Of a stretch of 21,348 nucleotides of DNA, positions 1 through 7,605 are shown piece after piece (the first letter of the stretch is position 1; each line of letters starts with the position of its first letter). The DNA is from JBHHWH01 sp046756405 (GTDB taxonomy: Bacteria > Actinomycetota > Acidimicrobiia > Spongiisociales > ZC4RG35). A program made the translations under genes and the position numbers. The notes under the pieces were generated by a model, which searched no databases, was not told the DNA's origin, and saw only the letters and a program-made list of their open reading frames with translations. The stretch spans positions 1-21,348 of the forward strand of contig JBHHWH010000039.1 in the NCBI GenBank assembly GCA_046756405.1, written 5' to 3'.

Positions 1-197
1 TTCGCAGTATCCGGACCCACATCCAACCGTGCGGCCACCCACTCCTGCATCGACCGAGAACCGTCAGCAGTGGCGATCTGCCGGCGGTCCAGCTCCTCCA
101 GCAGCTCCAGTTCCAGGGCGTGGAGACGGGACTGGGTCTCCCGGCAGGAGATCAGCTTCTGTTCGATTTCGTCGGTGGTGACGTGGTCGAAGTCCAT
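1..197 (-). CDS. DUF222 / 13E12-type protein (probable HNH endonuclease), N-terminal fragment
   Basis: The minus strand is open from an ATG at 197 to the window edge, giving about 65 residues that begin MDFDHVTTDEIEQKL. The fragment has a charged helical stretch rich in Glu and Leu (residues 10-40) and then a GSRSMQEWVAARLDV segment. This is the usual opening of actinobacterial 13E12-repeat/DUF222 proteins, where 'S..eWla.rl' marks the start of the DUF222 domain and an HNH nuclease domain normally follows at the C-terminus. The C-terminal part lies outside the window, so the nuclease domain is inferred and not seen. No clear Shine-Dalgarno precedes the ATG; a TTGACA on the minus strand at 233-228 may belong to its promoter. 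These genes are typically multicopy and scattered in actinobacterial genomes, and their cellular role is not established. Confidence 0.7.
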   Translation of the reverse strand, partial: MDFDHVTTDEIEQKLISCRETQSRLHALELELLEELDRRQIATADGSRSMQEWVAARLDVGPDTA

Positions 198-288
198 ACC
201 GCAGAACAGACGTGCGATAGTCTGGGTTGTCAAGTACTATATAAGAAAACTGTGCCCGACTTATCAGATCTCGAGTCGGAACGGCTGG

Positions 289-1626
289 CTAGCCGGAGCT
301 GAGCAACCGGAGGGCGATGGCCTCCGATGCGGTGGCCCGTTCCAGGTCTCCCAGGTCGACGCTCTCGTTGGGAGCGTGGATGTTCGAGGTGGGGTCTCCC
401 ACTCCTATGACGAGGATCGGCGCCTCGGGATAACGGTGGGCGAACTCGGCGATGAAGGGGATCGAACCTCCGGCGCCTACGGCGACAGGATCGGTGCCAT
501 AGGCTTCCCGAAAGGCCTTGCTCCACGCCTCGACCGCCGGATTGTCGAGGTCCAGAGTCGTAGCCTCTCCGGTCTCCTCCTGAAGAAAGTCGATCCGGGC
601 CTCCCAGGGGGTGTGTTCTCGGAGGTGTGACTTCAGCAGCTCCAGCGCTTCCGTTGAGTCCTGCCCGGGGGGTATTCGCAGGCTGACTTTGGCTCTAGCG
701 ACGGGTACTAGCTGATTGATGGCCTCGGCGGTTGGGGGAGCATCCAGAGCGAGCACCGAGATGGCCGGTCGGGTCCAGAGTCGGGCCGCGATCGAGCCGG
801 TGCCGATGAGCTCTAGGCCCTCCACCGGCTTGGCCTGGGCCCGCAGCATCGCCGCAGGGACCTCCACGTTGGGTTCCTCCTCCGGCACGGTGAGACCTTC
901 GATGGCCACGTTCCCTCGCTCGTCGACGAGGCTGGACAGCAGCCGGGCCAGAGTGGTTATGGCGTCGGGGAGCGGACCCCCGAACTGACCGGAGTGCAGG
1001 GGCTCTTCGAGGGTGCGCAGCTCGAGGGTGACGGCGGCTATGCCCCTCAGAGACGTGAGGAAGGCGGGCTTTCCCACCTCCCAGTTGCCACCGTCGCCGA
1101 TGACGATGATGTCGGGCTGGATCAGGTCTGAGTACCGATCCAGGATGGCAGGCAGGGTCGGCGACCCGGACTCCTCCTCTCCCTCGAAGAAGACCTGAAT
1201 GCCGACGGGCAGGTCGTTTCCGTGGGCCGCCACCGCTCCGAGGTGCATCACGACCCCCGACTTGTCGTCGGCTGCTCCCCGCCCGTAGAGGCGGCCGTTC
1301 TTCTCGAAGGGCTCAAAGGGTGCCGTCTCCCAGGCCTCGGCTGGGCCGGGAGGCTGGACGTCGTAGTGGGCGTAGAGGAGAAGGGTCGGGGCACCCTCAG
1401 GGGCGGGACGCTCGGCGAAAACGGCCGGATGGCCTCCTCCGTCGAGGAGCTGGGCGTTCTCGAGACCGGCCTCTTCGAGGAGTGCCTTGAGGGTCTCGGC
1501 GGTCTGGCGGACGGGAACCGGGTCGTAGCCCGGCGCCCCCACCGACTTCATGCGGACCAGATCGGCAAGGAGAGTTTTCAGACGGGGCATGTCGGCGGTC
1601 ACCGCCGCCTTGAGATCATCGTGCAT
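289..1626 (-). CDS. M20 family metallo-dipeptidase
   Basis: Predicted cytoplasmic zinc dipeptidase of the M20 (CNDP/PepV/ArgE-like) family, 446 residues, hydrolysing dipeptides or N-acylated amino acids. Numbered from the ATG at 1626, AHYDVQP at 86-92 supplies the first metal-binding His87 and catalytic-pocket Asp89. GRGAADDKSG (116-124) carries the bridging Asp. FEGEEESGS (147-155) carries the general-base and metal-binding glutamates. A dimerisation-type middle domain follows, and HAPNES near the C-terminus supplies the last His. Length is normal for the family. An in-frame ATG at 1662 would add 12 residues, but the family usually begins close to the 1626 start; neither has a convincing ribosome-binding site. 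It is divergent from the membrane peptidase gene at 1690, with a 63-bp gap. The exact substrate cannot be read from sequence. Confidence 0.9.
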   Translation of the reverse strand: MHDDLKAAVTADMPRLKTLLADLVRMKSVGAPGYDPVPVRQTAETLKALLEEAGLENAQLLDGGGHPAVFAERPAPEGAPTLLLYAHYDVQPPGPAEAWETAPFEPFEKNGRLYGRGAADDKSGVVMHLGAVAAHGNDLPVGIQVFFEGEEESGSPTLPAILDRYSDLIQPDIIVIGDGGNWEVGKPAFLTSLRGIAAVTLELRTLEEPLHSGQFGGPLPDAITTLARLLSSLVDERGNVAIEGLTVPEEEPNVEVPAAMLRAQAKPVEGLELIGTGSIAARLWTRPAISVLALDAPPTAEAINQLVPVARAKVSLRIPPGQDSTEALELLKSHLREHTPWEARIDFLQEETGEATTLDLDNPAVEAWSKAFREAYGTDPVAVGAGGSIPFIAEFAHRYPEAPILVIGVGDPTSNIHAPNESVDLGDLERATASEAIALRLLSSG

Positions 1627-1689
1627 GGACCGGAGCGTACCTTCGTGTCGCGTCCTCACCATTGGGCACTAAGCCCCCGATGGGCCAAG

Positions 1690-2424
1690 ATGGCTCCGGT
1701 GCTCAGATTTCGAATCTTCGGGATCCCGGTGGTCCTCCGCCTCTCCTTTCTTCTGGTCGCCGCCTTTCTGGGCTTGACTGGAGCACGAAACAGGCCATCG
1801 TTCGTCGTGGCGTGGGTCGTTCTGGTGTTCGTGTCCATCCTCATCCACGAGCTAGGGCACGCCCTCACGGCGCGGGCCTTCGGGGCCGAGGTGGACATCG
1901 AGCTGAACGGCTTTGGCGGGCTAACCCACTGGACGATCCCGGCCGACGGCATTCCGCCGGGTCGTCGGGCCGTGGTGGCCGCGGCGGGGTCGGCTGTCGG
2001 CATCCTCTTTGGCGGGGTCGTCTGGGCAGTCTCCGGGCTGTTCGAGCCGGTGACGGTGCTTGAGGCCTTCGTGCTCCGGAACCTGGTCTGGGTCAACCTG
2101 TTCTGGGGGTTGCTCAACTGGCTGCCCATCCGTCCTCTCGACGGCGGGCACCTGCTTCGATCCTTCTTGGAGAAGGTTGCTCCAACCCGGGCCGAGGCCA
2201 TCGCCCGAGTGGTCTTCACTATCACCGCCGCTCTGGTGCTGATGGTGGCATGGCGGTTGAGGAACATCATCATCGGTGCCCTCGGGGTATGGCTTTTGTT
2301 TTCTGAGTTCGCCCCTTCGGGACCCCCGGCTCCCTCCGCCGGCCTACCCGATCTGGTCTACGAGGATGATCCCCCTCAGCCCGACCCGGCCGGACCCGAT
2401 CAAGACAGCTCCCAGGGCGGCTAG
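1690..2424 (+). CDS. Site-2 protease (M50) family membrane metallopeptidase
   Basis: Predicted polytopic membrane zinc peptidase of 244 residues in the site-2-protease/M50 family, which cleaves substrates within or near the membrane. HELGH at residues 53-57 sits in a hydrophobic helix and supplies two zinc-binding histidines and the catalytic Glu. The second hallmark, NWLPIRPLDGGHLLR (143-157), supplies the third ligand, Asp151. Hydrophobic segments lie at about 12-30, 38-60, 93-117, 123-142 and 172-207. The tail after 208 is Pro/Asp-rich, probably cytosolic and disordered. It lacks the PDZ domain of RseP, so it belongs to the compact SpoIVFB-like group. The ATG at 1690 is chosen because the open frame further upstream is antisense to the M20 gene. 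It may be co-transcribed with the acyl-CoA dehydrogenase 11 bp downstream. No substrate such as an anti-sigma factor is encoded nearby. Confidence 0.88.
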   Translation: MAPVLRFRIFGIPVVLRLSFLLVAAFLGLTGARNRPSFVVAWVVLVFVSILIHELGHALTARAFGAEVDIELNGFGGLTHWTIPADGIPPGRRAVVAAAGSAVGILFGGVVWAVSGLFEPVTVLEAFVLRNLVWVNLFWGLLNWLPIRPLDGGHLLRSFLEKVAPTRAEAIARVVFTITAALVLMVAWRLRNIIIGALGVWLLFSEFAPSGPPAPSAGLPDLVYEDDPPQPDPAGPDQDSSQGG

Positions 2425-2435
2425 CTTTCCCTCCC

Positions 2436-3677
2436 ATGGACTTCGCATACAGCCCTCGCGTCGAAGAACTTCGGGGCCAGCTCCTCGAATTCATGGACTC
2501 CCACATCTACCCGGCCGAGCCCATCTACGCCGAGCAGATGGCCGCGGCCGGTGATCCCCACCATCACCCCCAGATCATCGAAGACCTGAAACAGGAAGCC
2601 CGCAGTCGGGGCCTGTGGAACCTCTTCCTCCCCGATCCCGAGTTGGGTGGAGGGCTGAGTGTGTTGGAGTACGCACCCCTGGCCGAGATCACCGGTCGGA
2701 GCCCCCACCTCGCCCCCGAGGCCCTCAACTGCTCCGCCCCCGACACCGGGAACATGGAGATCCTCCACATGTTCGGCACCCCCGAGCAAAGGTCGACCTG
2801 GCTCAAACCCCTCCTGGACGGTGAGATCCGATCCTGTTTCTCCATGACCGAGCCCGACGTGGCCAGCTCCGACGCCACCAACATCCGCACCCGCATCGAG
2901 AGGGACGGCGACGAGTACGTGATCACCGGGCGCAAGTGGTTCAGTTCCGGGGCGCTGAACCCCCGATGCAAGTTCTCCATCGTGATGGGAGTCACCAACC
3001 CCGAGGCAGATCGGTACCGGCGCCAGTCGATGGTCATCGTTCCCCTAGATACCCCCGGGGTGGAGATCGAGCGCGACCCCCATGTCTTCGGCTATATCGA
3101 TCGAGGCGGCCACCCCCAGATCCACTTCGACCACGTGAGGGTTCCTGTCACCAATCTGCTCGGTGATGAAGGTAGCGGGTTCGCCATAGCCCAAGCCCGT
3201 TTGGGTCCGGGACGCATCCACCACTGCATGCGTTCCATCGGCGCCGCCGAGAGGTGCGTCGACCTCATGGTGGCGCGCTCAAAGGCCAGGGTGGCCTTTG
3301 GGCGTCCTCTGGCCGACCAGGGTGTGGTCAGGGAGTGGATCGCCGAGGCGAGGATCCGCATCGAGCAGGTCCGCCTCCTGGTCCTCAAGACCGCATGGCT
3401 CATCGACCAAGTGGGCACCAAGGGCGCCCGGATCGAAGTGGCGGCCATCAAGGTGGCAGCCCCGAACCTTCTCACCTGGGTGGCCGACCAGGCGATCCAG
3501 CTTTTCGGTGGTGCAGGGCTTACCGACGACTTTCCTATCGCCCGCCTCTACTCCATGGGCCGCTGGCTACGCATCGCCGACGGGCCGGACGAAGTGCACC
3601 TCCGCTCGGTGGCGAGGGTGGAGCTGTCCCGCCTGGAGCCGGGAGCTGTTCCCGAGCCCTACCCCTTCGCGGACTGA
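2436..3677 (+). CDS. Acyl-CoA dehydrogenase, ACAD10/11-like
   Basis: FAD-dependent acyl-CoA dehydrogenase of 413 residues that introduces the alpha-beta double bond in an acyl-CoA and passes electrons to ETF. The order is an N-terminal helical domain (1-125), a beta domain starting with FSMTEPDVASSDATNI (135-150; flavin contact), and a C-terminal helical domain with FGGAGLTDD. Near the end, RIADGPDEVH (379-388) places an Asp where short- and medium-chain enzymes carry the catalytic Glu of their 'YEGT' motif. This DGPDEVH signature is typical of the ACAD10/ACAD11 branch, whose members tend to act on long, branched or hydroxylated chains. It is 11 bp downstream of the membrane peptidase gene with no obvious Shine-Dalgarno, and 12 bp from the convergent pfkA stop. 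Exact chain specificity is unknown. Confidence 0.92.
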   Translation: MDFAYSPRVEELRGQLLEFMDSHIYPAEPIYAEQMAAAGDPHHHPQIIEDLKQEARSRGLWNLFLPDPELGGGLSVLEYAPLAEITGRSPHLAPEALNCSAPDTGNMEILHMFGTPEQRSTWLKPLLDGEIRSCFSMTEPDVASSDATNIRTRIERDGDEYVITGRKWFSSGALNPRCKFSIVMGVTNPEADRYRRQSMVIVPLDTPGVEIERDPHVFGYIDRGGHPQIHFDHVRVPVTNLLGDEGSGFAIAQARLGPGRIHHCMRSIGAAERCVDLMVARSKARVAFGRPLADQGVVREWIAEARIRIEQVRLLVLKTAWLIDQVGTKGARIEVAAIKVAAPNLLTWVADQAIQLFGGAGLTDDFPIARLYSMGRWLRIADGPDEVHLRSVARVELSRLEPGAVPEPYPFAD

Positions 3678-3693
3678 GGAGTGCCTCCGTCAG
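3674..3693. terminator. Dyad spanning the acyl-CoA dehydrogenase/pfkA convergent stops
   Basis: CTGAGGAG (3674-3681) pairs with CTCC-G-TCAG (3685-3693) around a 3-nt loop, with a single bulged G. The TGA stops of both converging genes lie inside its arms. There is no T-tract on either side. It could act as a bidirectional transcription end, as U-less hairpins are often proposed to do in high-GC actinobacteria. Confidence 0.35.
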
Positions 3694-4781
3694 AGGGCGA
3701 GGACGTCCCTGATCGCCCTGACGAGGCGCAACCGGCTCGCGGTGAGCTCCGATGTGCCGTCGAGCAGCCGTTCGGTTTCGTCGATCATGTCGGAGAGGGA
3801 CACGATGGACACATGGGGATCGGCTGTTTTCTTCCCGATGTGGGATGCCCAGGCGGCCATGACGTCGGTCCTTCCTTCGAGCACGGCCTCGACGGCTCGG
3901 TGAGCGAGGCGGCCAGCGATCATCCGGTCGTGATAGGTGGGATGGCCACCCCGAACCAGATGGCCCAGTACCACGGTCCGTACGCTCACGTGGGGAAGGT
4001 CTGAAATCCGGCTCTCCAGTTTCTGGGCCAGCAGCAGGGTGGGGGTGGGAACTCCCTCTGCCTTGATGATCAGAACGCGGCGTTTGTTTCTTTCCGGGGA
4101 GAAGCTCCTCCGGACGAGCCCTTCGAGTTCGTCGAGGACCTCCTCCTCCGGCGCGGGTTGCTCGGGGAGGAGTACGGCGTCGGCTGAAGCGGCCACGGCG
4201 GCAGCCATGGCCAGGTAGCCGGAGCGGCGGCCCATAACCTCGATGAGGAACGTCCTGTGGTGTGATCGGGCCGTGTCCGAGAGCCGGTCGCAGGCGTCGA
4301 TGATCGTGTTGAGTGCCGTGTCGACGCCGATGGCGTCGGCACTACCACCGATGTCGTTGTCGATTGACGCCGGAATCCCCACGACGGGAATGGGACACTC
4401 CCCGGCGAGGACATGGGCCCCGGTCAACGAGCCGTTTCCCCCGATGACGATGAGGGCGTCGAAGGCGGCCTCTTTGATCTGCTCGCAAGCTTTGGTTCGC
4501 CCTTCGGGTTCGTGGAACCGGGCGCAGCGCGACGAACCAAGGAAGGTGCCCCCCGTGCCTGCCAGCCAGTCGAGGCCGTCTACCGGGGCCAGGCTTCCGT
4601 CCGGCAAGGTCCGGGTCAGATCCTGGAAATCGCCGTCGATGAGGCCGTCGTAGCCCGACTCGACACCCACTACGTGGATCCCTCGGGAGGCGGCCAGCTT
4701 GATGATCGCCCACAGGGCGGCGTTCATCCCCGGGGCGTCGCCGCCCGAGGTGAGCACCGCGAGGCGGTCGACCGTGGCCAT
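3690..4781 (-). CDS. pfkA: 6-phosphofructokinase (PfkA family), variant GGNGS motif
   Basis: Phosphofructokinase of 363 residues that phosphorylates fructose 6-phosphate at C1 in glycolysis. TSGGDAPGMNA (11-21) is the N-terminal phosphate-donor loop, GGNGS (114-118) is the donor-metal loop, PASIDND (137-143) contains the catalytic Asp141, and EVMGR (181-185) contributes to the fructose 6-phosphate site. The Gly after the variant Asn, and the lack of Lys in the PxTIDND-type motif, argue for ATP and against pyrophosphate as donor. The Asn at 116 is unusual because ATP enzymes normally have a metal-binding Asp there. The protein is somewhat longer than the ~320-residue E. coli enzyme. The ATG at 4781 is preceded by AGGAAGG about 12 nt upstream. 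Its 3' end converges on the acyl-CoA dehydrogenase. Confidence 0.92.
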   Translation of the reverse strand: MATVDRLAVLTSGGDAPGMNAALWAIIKLAASRGIHVVGVESGYDGLIDGDFQDLTRTLPDGSLAPVDGLDWLAGTGGTFLGSSRCARFHEPEGRTKACEQIKEAAFDALIVIGGNGSLTGAHVLAGECPIPVVGIPASIDNDIGGSADAIGVDTALNTIIDACDRLSDTARSHHRTFLIEVMGRRSGYLAMAAAVAASADAVLLPEQPAPEEEVLDELEGLVRRSFSPERNKRRVLIIKAEGVPTPTLLLAQKLESRISDLPHVSVRTVVLGHLVRGGHPTYHDRMIAGRLAHRAVEAVLEGRTDVMAAWASHIGKKTADPHVSIVSLSDMIDETERLLDGTSELTASRLRLVRAIRDVLAL

Positions 4782-4816
4782 GGTGAAACGATACCTTCCT
4801 AAACCAGCCGGTCGGC

Positions 4817-4868
4817 GTTGCCGGAGGCAACCCGGGTCAACCCTTGGTCACAGGCTCGTCGGGGTTGA
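4817..4868. repeat. Two inverted repeats upstream of pfkA
   Basis: GTTGCC-GGA-GGCAAC (4817-4831) is a perfect 6-bp hairpin. Immediately next to it, TCAACCC (4837-4843) and GGGTTGA (4862-4868) form a 7-bp inverted repeat with an 18-nt spacer. They lie in the divergent region between pfkA (start 4781) and whiB (start 4941 or later). They could be a 5'-leader structure of pfkA or operator half-sites. No protein partner can be named. Confidence 0.35.
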
Positions 4869-4940
4869 AGACGGCCACCTCCGTCGCATGCGCGAGATTC
4901 TTGCAGCCCGTATCCACCCGAGAATCGGGAACGAACCCTC

Positions 4941-5246
4941 TTGACCCTGCGTTTATCTGGTTCAACCCATGATTGGCCGCAAGTGATTGACCTGACTGTG
5001 ACACGGTGGCGAGAGGCAGCGGCCTGCCTCGAAGTCGTCGATGAAGTCTCGTTCTTCCCGCACAAGGAAAACCTGGTGGCGATCGCCAGAGCCAAGGCGG
5101 TGTGTGCCTCCTGCCCGGTGGCCTGGGAGTGCCTGACCTGGGCTATCACCACCAACCAGAACGAGGGAGTGTGGGGAGGCCATACGCCCAGGGAACGGCG
5201 GGCGATCCGCCGCCGCTGGCTGGAGGAGGTAGAGAGGGCCAGTTAG
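4941..5246 (+). CDS. WhiB-family iron-sulfur transcriptional regulator
   Basis: Small actinobacterial transcription factor that binds a [4Fe-4S] cluster and usually works with the primary sigma factor. From the TTG at 4941 there are 101 residues. The four cluster ligands are Cys29, Cys55, Cys58 and Cys64, in the family pattern C-x25-C-x2-C-x5-C. GVWGG (76-80) is the sigma-contact beta-turn, and ERRAIRRRW near the end is the basic DNA-binding tail. The start is uncertain: TTG 4941 has only a weak GGGA upstream, and in-frame GTGs at 4983 and 4998 give shorter proteins that still keep all cysteines, as leaderless whiB genes often do. Its 3' end overlaps the convergent AstE-like gene by 4 bp. The sequence does not show which WhiB subgroup (WhiB1-7) it belongs to. 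Confidence 0.9.
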   Translation: MTLRLSGSTHDWPQVIDLTVTRWREAAACLEVVDEVSFFPHKENLVAIARAKAVCASCPVAWECLTWAITTNQNEGVWGGHTPRERRAIRRRWLEEVERAS

Positions 5247-6241
5247 CGGCGACGCTCTGCGGGCTCATCGCGTGCCGGACCCTGCTCTGCTCCTATGTGA
5301 ACCAGAGGGTCGCCGGAGATCACGATTGGTCGCAGCGCTCTGGCTACAACCCAGCCGTCCACGGGCGATTTTACGGTGGTCGGGCGGATGCCGAAGGCGT
5401 CGGAGATGAGCGCTATCGGCTGACCCTTCTTGACCTGCTCGCCCAGGTTTACCTGGATGTCGGCAATGCCTCCCCGACGTGCCCTGACCCAATGGGTTCT
5501 CCGTAACAATGTTGTCGGCTTGGGCCGTACCAGGCGCGCGTCGTGCATTCCTACAGCTTTGAGGGCACGGAGAACACCGGTAACACCCGCCGAGATGGCT
5601 TCCTCGTCGAACCGGTGTGCCTGTCCGCCCTCATAGACCAACACCGTCTTGCCCTGCTCGGTGGCGGCTTGCCGCAGTGAACCGTCGCGGACACGGGCGT
5701 GGACGGTGAAGGGGGCGCCAAAGGCTCGTGCCAGTTCGAGGGTGGTTGGATCGTCGGTGTCGGCTCTTACCTGGGGAATGTTGGTGCGATGGTTGCTCGC
5801 TGTGTGCAGGTCGATACCAGCCGAGCACTGAGCGACCACCTCGCTCATGAAAAGGTGAGCCAATCGGGAGGCGGTCGACCCGCGTTTCGAGCCAGGGAAA
5901 GAACGATTCAGGTCGCGCCGATCGGGTAGATAACGAGAAGCGATCATGAAGCCAAGGGGGTTGACAATGGGGGCTGCTATCAGGGCGCCTCGGAGGTTCT
6001 TGGCGTCGAGTTGAGCGAGAACTCTCCGGATGATCTGGATCCCGTTCAGCTCGTCGCCGTGGATGGCGGCGGAGAGCCAAACGTGAGGTCCGGCCGAACG
6101 CCCGTTGATGACCACCACAGGTAGCGACTCGGTCCCCCCGGTGACATCCTCAGTGAAGGGGAGCTGGAGCTTCACTTTGCGCCCCGGTGGCACGGCCCGT
6201 CCCCCGATGACTATCGGCTGACTCTGGTTGAGGTCAAGCAC
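5243..6241 (-). CDS. Succinylglutamate desuccinylase/aspartoacylase (AstE/AspA) family protein
   Basis: Predicted zinc-dependent deacylase or carboxypeptidase-like hydrolase of 332 residues with an M14-related fold. HGDE at 61-64 gives zinc ligands His61 and Glu64. NP at 94-95 and the RRDLNRSFPG stretch (108-117) bind the substrate carboxylate. DLHT (144-147) gives the third ligand, His146. YEGG (203-206) gives the probable catalytic Glu204. Residues about 255-320 form a lipoyl/biotinyl-like beta barrel (NLGEQVKKGQPIALIS; KSPVDGWV), a common C-terminal addition in this family. The start is the GTG at 6241, which overlaps the end of the RimK gene by 8 nt, so translation is coupled. Family members linked to ATP-grasp ligases are thought to remove what the ligase adds. 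That role is inference here; succinylglutamate desuccinylation is unlikely because no ast genes are present. Confidence 0.88.
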   Translation of the reverse strand: MLDLNQSQPIVIGGRAVPPGRKVKLQLPFTEDVTGGTESLPVVVINGRSAGPHVWLSAAIHGDELNGIQIIRRVLAQLDAKNLRGALIAAPIVNPLGFMIASRYLPDRRDLNRSFPGSKRGSTASRLAHLFMSEVVAQCSAGIDLHTASNHRTNIPQVRADTDDPTTLELARAFGAPFTVHARVRDGSLRQAATEQGKTVLVYEGGQAHRFDEEAISAGVTGVLRALKAVGMHDARLVRPKPTTLLRRTHWVRARRGGIADIQVNLGEQVKKGQPIALISDAFGIRPTTVKSPVDGWVVARALRPIVISGDPLVHIGAEQGPARDEPAERRR

Positions 6242-7109
6242 CGGCGTGGTCTTCGATGTACTCGATGATCAACCCTGCAACATCAACGCCACTGGCAGTT
6301 TCGATTCCCTCCAGTCCGGGGGAGGAGTTCACTTCGAGCACCATGGGACCTTCGTTGGGTTGGACAAGATCGACGCCCGCGACATTGAGCCCCATCGTTT
6401 TGGCAGCCCTTACCGCCATGGCCCGTTCATGGGGCTTCAGCTTTGCCAACTCCGCCTTTCCCCCGCGGTGCAGGTTGGACCTGAAGTCTCCCGTCGCGCT
6501 CTTGCGTTTCATCGCCGCCACTACTTTCCCGCCAATGACGAAGGCCCGAACGTCTTCTCCCGCCGCCTCCTTGATGAACTCCTGTACCAGAAAGTTCGCG
6601 TCCAACTGGCGAAAGGCGTTGATCACGGATTCCGCTGCCTTCCTGGTCTCGGCCAGTACAACTCCAAGTCCTTGAGTTCCCTCCAGCAGCTTGACGACTA
6701 CTGGCGGGCCGCCCACTACCTCCAGGAGTCCTTCGATGTCCTGGGTGGAGTGAGCGAAGCTGCTCGTGGGTAGGCCCACCCCTGCTCGCGATAAGAGCTG
6801 AAGCGAGTGCAGCTTGTCTCGAGACCGGGTAATGGCATCGGCCGGATTGACTGTAAAGACGCCGGCCATCTCGAACTGTCGTACCACCGCCGAGCCATAG
6901 AAAGTGTAGGTGGCCCCGATGCGCGGAATCACCGCGTCGGGATGCACCTCCTCTCCTCGGTAGAGGACTTTGGGACGTCGTGCCGTGATGTCCATGTAAC
7001 AGCGGAGATAGTCGACGATGGCCACATCGTGGCCTCGGATCAGGGCTGCCTCCTTGAGGCGCGCGGTGGAGTAGAGCGACGAGCTGCGGGAGAGGATGGC
7101 GATCTTCAT
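6234..7109 (-). CDS. rimK: RimK-type ATP-grasp glutamate ligase
   Basis: ATP-grasp ligase of 291 residues, close in sequence to E. coli RimK, which adds glutamates to the C-terminus of ribosomal protein S6 and can make poly-glutamate. Residues 1-95 form the pre-ATP domain (MKIAILSRSSSLYSTARLKE). PVVVKLLEGTQGLGV (136-150) is the ATP-binding loop. EDVRAFVIG (185-193) and GDFRSNLHRGG (207-217) match the E. coli enzyme closely. EVNSSPGLEGIE (259-270) carries the metal-binding Glu/Asn pair. The ATG at 7109 overlaps the stop of the upstream protease gene as ATGA. An open frame continues further upstream but is antisense-type sequence. No rpsF is in the window, so S6 as substrate is only family knowledge. 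Confidence 0.93.
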   Translation of the reverse strand: MKIAILSRSSSLYSTARLKEAALIRGHDVAIVDYLRCYMDITARRPKVLYRGEEVHPDAVIPRIGATYTFYGSAVVRQFEMAGVFTVNPADAITRSRDKLHSLQLLSRAGVGLPTSSFAHSTQDIEGLLEVVGGPPVVVKLLEGTQGLGVVLAETRKAAESVINAFRQLDANFLVQEFIKEAAGEDVRAFVIGGKVVAAMKRKSATGDFRSNLHRGGKAELAKLKPHERAMAVRAAKTMGLNVAGVDLVQPNEGPMVLEVNSSPGLEGIETASGVDVAGLIIEYIEDHAGA

Positions 7110-7558
7110 TCGTTGCCCATTCTGGTCGGCCGGCCACCCAAATAGCTGCGGCCTGGGTCGACCATGAAACGGCCCCTGAGGGTGCGCCTTCCCAGGAGCA
7201 TGCGAAAGGTCATCGCGTCGCGAGGGGCCAAATTGACCTTGGCCTCGAACTCGGTTCCGGCCACTATGAGCATGGTTCGAATCACCGGCCGTACCTCGAC
7301 GCTGCCGCCGGGATTCTTCACCCGCTTCTCGGCAACCACCTCTGCCTCGCAGGTAAAGTTCGGTTTGCGCCTCCTCTGCCGGGGGTGAACTTCGAAGCGG
7401 ACATAGTGGAGCCCGTTGCGTTCGAAGTGCTCTATGGCGAAGGCGTGAAGGGAGGAGTTGTCGGCTCCGGTATCGACCTTGGCCTTGATTTCTGGTATCC
7501 CCAGTTGGGGTAGGGCCACCCACTCCCTCCAGCCGATAACCTGACGTCTGTCTGCCAT
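7106..7558 (-). CDS. RimK-associated retropepsin-like protease (RimB / PF05618 'Zn_protease' family)
   Basis: Protein of 150 residues in the family often labelled 'ATP-dependent zinc protease', which is really a single-domain aspartyl-protease-like fold. AKVDTGADNSSLHA (26-39) contains the D-T-G-A active-site motif with Asp29. The C-terminal MLLGRRTLRGRFMVDPGRSYL (120-140) is the conserved second half of the fold. No zinc-binding HExxH is present. It is the first gene of a three-gene minus-strand operon, overlapping rimK by 4 bp. In Pseudomonas, RimB of this family works with RimK and RimA to control S6 glutamylation, so a regulatory or trimming role for the ligase product is plausible. The ATG at 7558 is chosen over a TTG at 7606 because the family begins just before the GWREWVALP segment. 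Confidence 0.87.
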   Translation of the reverse strand: MADRRQVIGWREWVALPQLGIPEIKAKVDTGADNSSLHAFAIEHFERNGLHYVRFEVHPRQRRRKPNFTCEAEVVAEKRVKNPGGSVEVRPVIRTMLIVAGTEFEAKVNLAPRDAMTFRMLLGRRTLRGRFMVDPGRSYLGGRPTRMGNE

Positions 7559-7605
7559 GACCCGGGAGGGTAGGCGAGCCCCAGGCCGGTAACGATCCCT
7601 CAGCA

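Noticed and set aside
198..288. A terminator between the M20 gene and the 13E12-type gene: CGGCT-GGCT-AGCCG at 282-295.
   Set aside because: The 5-bp stem overlaps the M20 stop and has no strong downstream T-run; too weak to call.
1222..1689. The plus-strand frame of the membrane peptidase is open from 1222, suggesting a 400-aa protein.
   Set aside because: 1222-1626 is antisense to the M20 dipeptidase, whose motifs are clear, and the M50 protein has a natural start at 1690.
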